Assembly: GCF_001445655.1 (NCBI RefSeq)
Contig: NZ_LNBE01000004.1
Location: 2,739,218 to 2,803,217, forward strand
Direction: 5' to 3'
DNA: 64,000 nt
Source: Streptomyces roseifaciens
Lineage (GTDB): Bacteria > Actinomycetota > Actinomycetes > Streptomycetales > Streptomycetaceae
The notes under the pieces are model-generated. The model made no database searches. It was not told where the DNA came from and was given only the letters and a program-made list of their open reading frames with translations. The position numbers and the translations under genes are program-made. Positions 59,610 through 64,000 of the stretch are shown in pieces. Numbering within the stretch: the first letter of the stretch is position 1; the number at the start of each line of letters is the position of its first letter.

Positions 59610-61793
59610 GTGTCCAACACGAGTTCTGCGGGGGCGACATCGCCGCCCGCATCTACGGAAGAAATAGGCTCTGCCGCTGGCCTGGCCGTCGCTGACGGCG
59701 GACAGGCGGTGCCGATCGAGTTCACCGTCACGCAGGCCGCTGAGGAGCAGCAGCCTGCCCGTGCCCGTCAGGGGGCGGGGCTGCGGGTTCTGCCCGCCAC
59801 GGTGTTCGGCGCGGAAGCTGTCTCGACCGGAACAGCCGCGCTGTACACGTCGGCGGGTCTGGCCGGGACGCTCACTGCGGCGGGTGTCGTGGTCGGCGCG
59901 GCCACCCTGGCGACAGTGGGTGTCACGGTAGCCCGGTCCCGCCGCAATCGCCGTGGCCTGCTGGGCGGTTCCAGCGGGGGCGTGGGCCGGGGCCGGACGG
60001 GGCGCTCCCGCGGTGTGTTCGGGAGCGCCGGCGCCGGTGGTGGCCATCGCTCTGCAGGAGGCCGCCGGACGGGTACGGGCATAAGCGGTAGCCGTTCCGG
60101 CCGTCAGGGGCGTTCTGCTTCCCGGCCCGGCAGCAGCCCTGTGGGCACCGGTGGCGCTGCGCAGCATGGTGGCGGCGGTCGTGGTCGTGGCGGCTGGGGG
60201 GTGTCGTTGTCCAAGCGGCACCGGCCGCTGTCCGGGGCAGGGTCTGCAGGTGGGCGGCACGTCGGCGGGTGGGGGAAGGCCGGTGCTGCGGTTGGCCGTT
60301 CACGTGCTGCTGCCGGTGGTGCCGGTGGCCGTTCAGGTAGCCGTGCGGGCCGTGGCGCGGGCGGCGGGGGCGCCGGTCGGCCGGGTGGCTGGAGAGGTCG
60401 CCACAGTGCAGGTGGCGGGCAGGGCGGGGTTCTGGGCCGCCTAGGCCTGCGCCGTGGGGCGAGGCAGGGCGGTGGCTCTTCCGACACGGCTGGTCGGCTT
60501 GGCCGCGATCGCCAGGGCAGCAACACCCGGAAGCCCACGGGTGGCGGGCAGAATGCCGCTTCGGGCCGGGGGCGGTTGCGGTCTACGGTCGCGGCGGCCG
60601 CCCGCCGTGCTGGCCGGGCCGCCCTGCGCGGCCGCACCGCTCTCCGACGCGCTACTGCTGGTGTGGCTCGGTCGTCTGCCGTGCAGGGGTTGCGGGAGCG
60701 GATCCGTACGGCACGCCGGTGGCTGGCGCGGAACGGGCTGGCCATGGCGGCCTATCTGGCTCGTTCGGCCGGGGCGAAGCTCGCGGCCGGCACGGTGGGC
60801 GTGCTGGCCGCGGTGCCCGGTCTGCTGTTCAAGGGGCTCGCGGCGACCTGCGGGGTGGTGCTGCGGTGGCTGCGCCTGGCGCCGCGCACCGGCAGGGCCT
60901 GGGGTGATCGCTTCCTGGCTTGGGGGCCGAGGGCCGCGCGTGCGGTGCACCGGTGGCTGATGCGCCGGGCGAAGGAGAAGTTCACCGAGGCCACCCGCCC
61001 TGATGTGGCCACGGTCTTCCCGCAGCCGGGGCGCTCGCTCCCGGCTTCTCTGACCTTCCCCAATGACCACTTCGGAGGAGATCTGGTGTCCGTCTTCAAG
61101 ACCGAAACCGAGGCCGTGCGGGAGGCGTACGCCCGGTATGAGCCGCCGATGATGCTGGCGGTGGCGGCCGAGTACTGGGGTCTGCCCGAGGGGCTGACGT
61201 CCACGGCGGAGGCGGTGCGCCAGCTGGCGGTCAACACCGCGGAGAAGTACCCGGCGGACGCGAAGATGGCGGACCTGGTCGCGCAGGTCTACGCCCTGAT
61301 CCACCAGGCCGCGCAGAAGGCCGGTGAGGTGGGGCCGCTGTTCGCCAAGCTCCATGAGCACGACCTGAAGCGGCTGGAGGAGCCGCGGAACAACGAGCAC
61401 ATGTGGAACATCCTCGAACGCCGCCAGGACGGCTCCTACAGCCAGCATCAGCCGTCGCATTTCGTGGCCGTGTGCCAGGACATCGCGCATGTCTACGCCC
61501 GCTACGAGCCCGGCCACATGCGGGAGGTCGCGGCGGAGTTCGAGGGCATCCCGGATGGGATCGAGAACGTGGCCGCGGCGGTGGATCTGCTGCAGGTCCG
61601 CTCTAACGACCGGTACCCGGTGGAGAAGGCGGTCGTGGACGCGATCGCGGAGGTCCACACGCTGCTGATGCAGGCGGCGTCCGCCGCGCAGGAGCTGATG
61701 CCGTCCTTCCGGCGCCTGCATGCCCCAGACATCAGCCGCCATGAGGCGCCGCGCAACGGCGAAGAGGGCGAAGCCATGTGGGACGCCCCCTGA
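59610..61793 (+). CDS. Large Gly/Arg/Ser-rich protein with duplicated C-terminal domain
   Basis: 727 residues from GTG with AAGGAGCGAG in front. N-terminal part (1-110) has one hydrophobic segment (SAGLAGTLTAAGVVVGAATLATVGVTVA). Residues ~115-320 are almost pure Gly/Arg/Ser/Ala with RG-repeat character (GGGRGRGGWG). Around 360-440 are further hydrophobic segments (GLAMAAYLARSAGAKLAAGTVGVLAA). The C-terminal 250 residues hold two similar domains: YARYEPPMMLAVAAEYWGLP ... EEPRN and YARYEPGHMREVAAEFEGIP ... EAPRN, each followed by MW. I do not recognise the family. Placed directly before traB, so a part in DNA transfer is likely. Confidence 0.75.
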   Translation: MSNTSSAGATSPPASTEEIGSAAGLAVADGGQAVPIEFTVTQAAEEQQPARARQGAGLRVLPATVFGAEAVSTGTAALYTSAGLAGTLTAAGVVVGAATLATVGVTVARSRRNRRGLLGGSSGGVGRGRTGRSRGVFGSAGAGGGHRSAGGRRTGTGISGSRSGRQGRSASRPGSSPVGTGGAAQHGGGGRGRGGWGVSLSKRHRPLSGAGSAGGRHVGGWGKAGAAVGRSRAAAGGAGGRSGSRAGRGAGGGGAGRPGGWRGRHSAGGGQGGVLGRLGLRRGARQGGGSSDTAGRLGRDRQGSNTRKPTGGGQNAASGRGRLRSTVAAAARRAGRAALRGRTALRRATAGVARSSAVQGLRERIRTARRWLARNGLAMAAYLARSAGAKLAAGTVGVLAAVPGLLFKGLAATCGVVLRWLRLAPRTGRAWGDRFLAWGPRAARAVHRWLMRRAKEKFTEATRPDVATVFPQPGRSLPASLTFPNDHFGGDLVSVFKTETEAVREAYARYEPPMMLAVAAEYWGLPEGLTSTAEAVRQLAVNTAEKYPADAKMADLVAQVYALIHQAAQKAGEVGPLFAKLHEHDLKRLEEPRNNEHMWNILERRQDGSYSQHQPSHFVAVCQDIAHVYARYEPGHMREVAAEFEGIPDGIENVAAAVDLLQVRSNDRYPVEKAVVDAIAEVHTLLMQAASAAQELMPSFRRLHAPDISRHEAPRNGEEGEAMWDAP

Positions 61794-61830
61794 CCAGCAC
61801 CCCTTCCCGCACAGCCCTTGTTCTCCCGTC

Positions 61831-61863
61831 GCGGGCTGGGCACCAGCTTGGTGCCCAGCCCGC
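61831..61863. terminator. Hairpin before traB
   Basis: 14-bp stem GCGGGCTGGGCACC / GGTGCCCAGCCCGC with a 5-nt loop. It lies between the Gly/Arg-rich gene and traB and could limit read-through. Confidence 0.6.
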
Positions 61864-61895
61864 GGCCGCCCGAGCACGAAGGAGCTTGATTCCTG

Positions 61896-64000
61896 ATGGC
61901 ACGCAGTAGCCCTTCCCGCCTGGACTGGGGCTGGAGGGTCACCCCCGCCGCCGGGGCCGTGATGACCGCCGGCGGCGCCTACAGCCTGGCCGCCGCCGGC
62001 GGCCTGGCCGATCTCCCGCCCGCCTACGCACTGCTGACCGCCGGAACCGGGGCACTCGCTCAGGCCGGTGCCGACCTCTACCAGCGGCGCCCGCGCGGGC
62101 ACATGGTCACGCGGTGCGTCGCGTGGCTGGCCGCCGGCGGCTGGAGCGCCGTCGCCCTGGCCGGGCATTCCGCCTTTACGTGGTCCACCGCGGGATGGTG
62201 GGGGGCCGGGACGGCGGCCGCGGTGGTCGCGGCCCGCGGTCTGGCCGATGCGGAGGAGAGCGCGAAGAGCGAGCGAGTGCAGCGGCGGCTGCAGAAGTGG
62301 GCCAACGGCAAGGCCGGTGAGTGGGAGAAGCTCCTGGCGGAGCTCTTCCGCCTCGAAGGACACCAGGTCAACGGCGTTACCCCCTGGAAGGGCGACGTCG
62401 GATACACCGTGCGCGTCCAGATGCCCGCAGGCACCCCCGAACTCCCCGCCGCCGCCGACCGCACCCTTGCCGGGGCCCTGCGCCTGCCGCGCGGCGGTGG
62501 CATCCAGATCACCGACGGCATGGTCTATGGCGAAATCCAGATCCGGGTCACGGCCAAAGACGTCCTCGCCGAAGACGTGGACCTACCCCTGGGCCCGGAG
62601 GACACCAGCATCACCAGCATCTACGACGGCTTCCCCCTCGGCCTGCAGCCGGACGCAGAAGAAGTCCGCATACGCATGGTCGATGACTGCGCCCTGATCA
62701 CCGGCCAGATCGGCTCCGGCAAGACCAACACAGTCAACGACCTCAACGCCGCAGCTCTGCGTACCGCGGACGCCGTCGTCATGCACATCGACGTCACCGG
62801 CGCTGGCATCAGCCTCCCTTGGCTGCGCTCCTGGGCCGTCGATGGCACCGCCACCGTTCCGCTGATCGACTGGAGCGCTGACACCGTCGAAGAGGCCCAC
62901 ATCCTGTGTGACACGCTCATCGCCGGGATCGCCGCCCGCAAGAGCGGCCATCAGGACCTGCTCACCGAAGACGACAAGATCGCCGTCAACGCCGACATCC
63001 CCGCGGTCGTTCTGCTTGTGGATGAGATCGCAGAGCTCCCGATGACGCTGCTGCACAAGCTCGACACCATCGTCAACACCGGCCGCGCCGTCCGGGTCCG
63101 GGTCGGAATCTGCGGCCTGCGCGCCACGCAGGACGTCATCACCGCGGCCATGAAGAAGCAGTCCCGCAACCGGGTCGGCATGCGCGTATCCGATGCCGAG
63201 GAACTCCACCACCTCTTCCCCGTCGGCGGCGCCCGGACCAACCCGAAGGCCGCCCCCTACCGCGGCTGCGGCTTCTACTGCGCGCCCAACGACGAGGACA
63301 TCGTCAGCGACCCGGTCCCGTTCAAGGCCTACCGCATCACACCCAAGATGATCAGCGGCCTGAGCGTCCGGTATGCCGACCGCCGGCCCCGCCTGGAGCC
63401 CGTCTTCCTCGACACCGAGCCCGGCCGCTACTACGCGAGCCGATGGGCGCGCATCCTGCCCCGCCTCTACAAGACCAAGCAGCTCGCAGCCACCACACGC
63501 CCGTACACAGACCTGGAAGTCCTGCGCCCGCCGCTGGACGAGATCAAGGGCATCCCGATCACCACCAGCAGCGCCCCCATCGCCTCCGGAGGACCGCGCC
63601 CGCAGAGCCTCCCGCAGCGCCCGGCCCGGTTCGGCGGCGATCTGCTCTCGCAGATCCTCGACGCCGCCCGCACCGCCACCGGCCACCACGACCAGGCGCC
63701 CGGCGGGGAATCCAACGTCATCCGGGCGGAGTTCGGACGCGTCGTCCAGGAAGCAGGCACCCCCGAGGACCGCCCCAACCCGGTCCCGCAGCTCCTGGCC
63801 GAAGCCCACCAGCACGTCGTAGCCGCGGGCGGCCGGATGCACACCGGCGACCTCTCCGCCCGCATGGGCATGGACGCCGTCACCCTGGGCACGGAACTCA
63901 ACCGCCTCATGCGGGACGTCGGCGTCGAGCGGCCCGGCAAGGGCAGCATCCGGGCCGGAACCGACAAGGAACCGAAGTCCGGCTACCTCGCTGAGACCCT
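61896..64000 (+). CDS. FtsK/SpoIIIE-type DNA translocase (TraB-like), 3' end outside window
   Basis: ATG start with AAGGAG in front; open to the window end, 701 codons seen. N-terminal membrane helices (VMTAGGAYSLAAAG, WLAAGGWSAVALAGHS and AGWWGAGTAAAVVAARG), a small beta domain (GYTVRVQMPAGTPELP), then the FtsK motor: Walker A GQIGSGKTN (about 270), Walker B AVVLLVDEIAEL (about 375), and arginine-rich NTGRAVRVRVGICGLRATQ. Single-protein conjugation in Streptomyces uses this kind of ATPase to pump double-stranded DNA between hyphae. The C-terminal winged helix that reads clt repeats may start near the end. Missing from simple ORF lists because its stop lies outside. Confidence 0.92.
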   Translation, partial: MARSSPSRLDWGWRVTPAAGAVMTAGGAYSLAAAGGLADLPPAYALLTAGTGALAQAGADLYQRRPRGHMVTRCVAWLAAGGWSAVALAGHSAFTWSTAGWWGAGTAAAVVAARGLADAEESAKSERVQRRLQKWANGKAGEWEKLLAELFRLEGHQVNGVTPWKGDVGYTVRVQMPAGTPELPAAADRTLAGALRLPRGGGIQITDGMVYGEIQIRVTAKDVLAEDVDLPLGPEDTSITSIYDGFPLGLQPDAEEVRIRMVDDCALITGQIGSGKTNTVNDLNAAALRTADAVVMHIDVTGAGISLPWLRSWAVDGTATVPLIDWSADTVEEAHILCDTLIAGIAARKSGHQDLLTEDDKIAVNADIPAVVLLVDEIAELPMTLLHKLDTIVNTGRAVRVRVGICGLRATQDVITAAMKKQSRNRVGMRVSDAEELHHLFPVGGARTNPKAAPYRGCGFYCAPNDEDIVSDPVPFKAYRITPKMISGLSVRYADRRPRLEPVFLDTEPGRYYASRWARILPRLYKTKQLAATTRPYTDLEVLRPPLDEIKGIPITTSSAPIASGGPRPQSLPQRPARFGGDLLSQILDAARTATGHHDQAPGGESNVIRAEFGRVVQEAGTPEDRPNPVPQLLAEAHQHVVAAGGRMHTGDLSARMGMDAVTLGTELNRLMRDVGVERPGKGSIRAGTDKEPKSGYLAET

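Larger units (their letters stand above)
50518..64000. mobile_element. Left part of an actinomycete integrative conjugative element (AICE)
   Basis: Bounded on the left by the tRNA fragment. Contents match AICE plans: GntR and Nudix regulators, XRE repressor, many small overlapping genes, membrane/spread-type proteins, RRQRL zinc protein, and an FtsK/TraB-type ATPase. Integrase, excisionase and replication genes are not inside the window and should follow to the right. GC is somewhat lower in the first few genes than in the chromosomal part. Confidence 0.85.

Noticed and set aside
62583..63842. 419-aa minus-strand frame opposite traB
   Set aside because: Antisense of the FtsK motor domain; the plus frame carries Walker motifs.

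Overview
The window is high-GC actinobacterial DNA and almost certainly comes from a Streptomyces chromosome. Evidence: very high GC at third codon positions, frequent GTG/TTG starts, a Kgd-type fused 2-oxoglutarate decarboxylase/dehydrogenase, a DUF6104 protein, a conservon (cvnABCD), HspR-type control of lon, and an actinomycete-type integrative conjugative element (AICE) with an FtsK-like transfer ATPase.

Layout. (1) From 1 to about 3600 is the end of an integrated mobile element or prophage. It holds two small genes, a 1.4-kb stretch with three imperfect copies of a ~115-bp repeat and few convincing genes, and a large serine integrase. The element interrupts a SAM-dependent methyltransferase gene, whose 3' part remains at 3597-4010. 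(2) 4.0-50.3 kb is chromosomal. It carries a polar amino-acid ABC transporter, malic enzyme, a secreted seven-blade propeller protein, a quinone oxidoreductase with a solo tnpB element abutting its stop codon, a secreted GH5 hydrolase, a PadR/DUF4097 operon, kgd, a two-component system, a spermidine-synthase-like protein, a rhomboid-like membrane protein converging on a DinB/maleylpyruvate-isomerase-like gene, lon, a MarR/MBL-hydrolase pair, a secreted M4 protease, a GH25 muramidase, a second MarR, a PP2C-like protein, the conservon with a styrene-monooxygenase-like flavoprotein, an NlpC/P60 hydrolase, a TetR with two diiron proteins, a polysaccharide deacetylase and an APC permease. (3) From about 50.5 kb to the end is the left part of an AICE inserted in a tRNA-Arg(CCG) gene; only the 3' fragment of the tRNA is visible. 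It begins with small genes and regulators (GntR, HD, Nudix, XRE), followed by an ~870-nt leader and a long run of short, often overlapping genes (a GGDEF protein, membrane/coiled-coil proteins, a zinc-binding RRQRL protein, a 727-aa Gly/Arg-rich protein). It ends in a truncated TraB/FtsK gene. Its integrase and replication genes and the intact tRNA should lie to the right.

How genes fit together. The amino-acid transporter genes (binding protein, permease, ATPase) form one leftward operon. The histidine kinase and response regulator overlap by ATGA. PadR and DUF4097 overlap and face a palindromic operator. The conservon genes overlap one another and should give a membrane sensor plus a Roadblock/DUF742/GTPase module feeding a flavoprotein. 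In the AICE, GntR/Nudix/XRE genes probably control the transfer operon.

Strongest oddities: two near-perfect giant palindromes inside cvnC/cvnD that look like an assembly fold-back and alter the GTPase P-loop; the three-copy repeat cassette array beside the serine integrase; the tnpB element ending flush with a stop codon; and a convergent gene pair whose frames both run on through the partner. Starts are my choices from ribosome-binding sites and family knowledge; no searches could be run.
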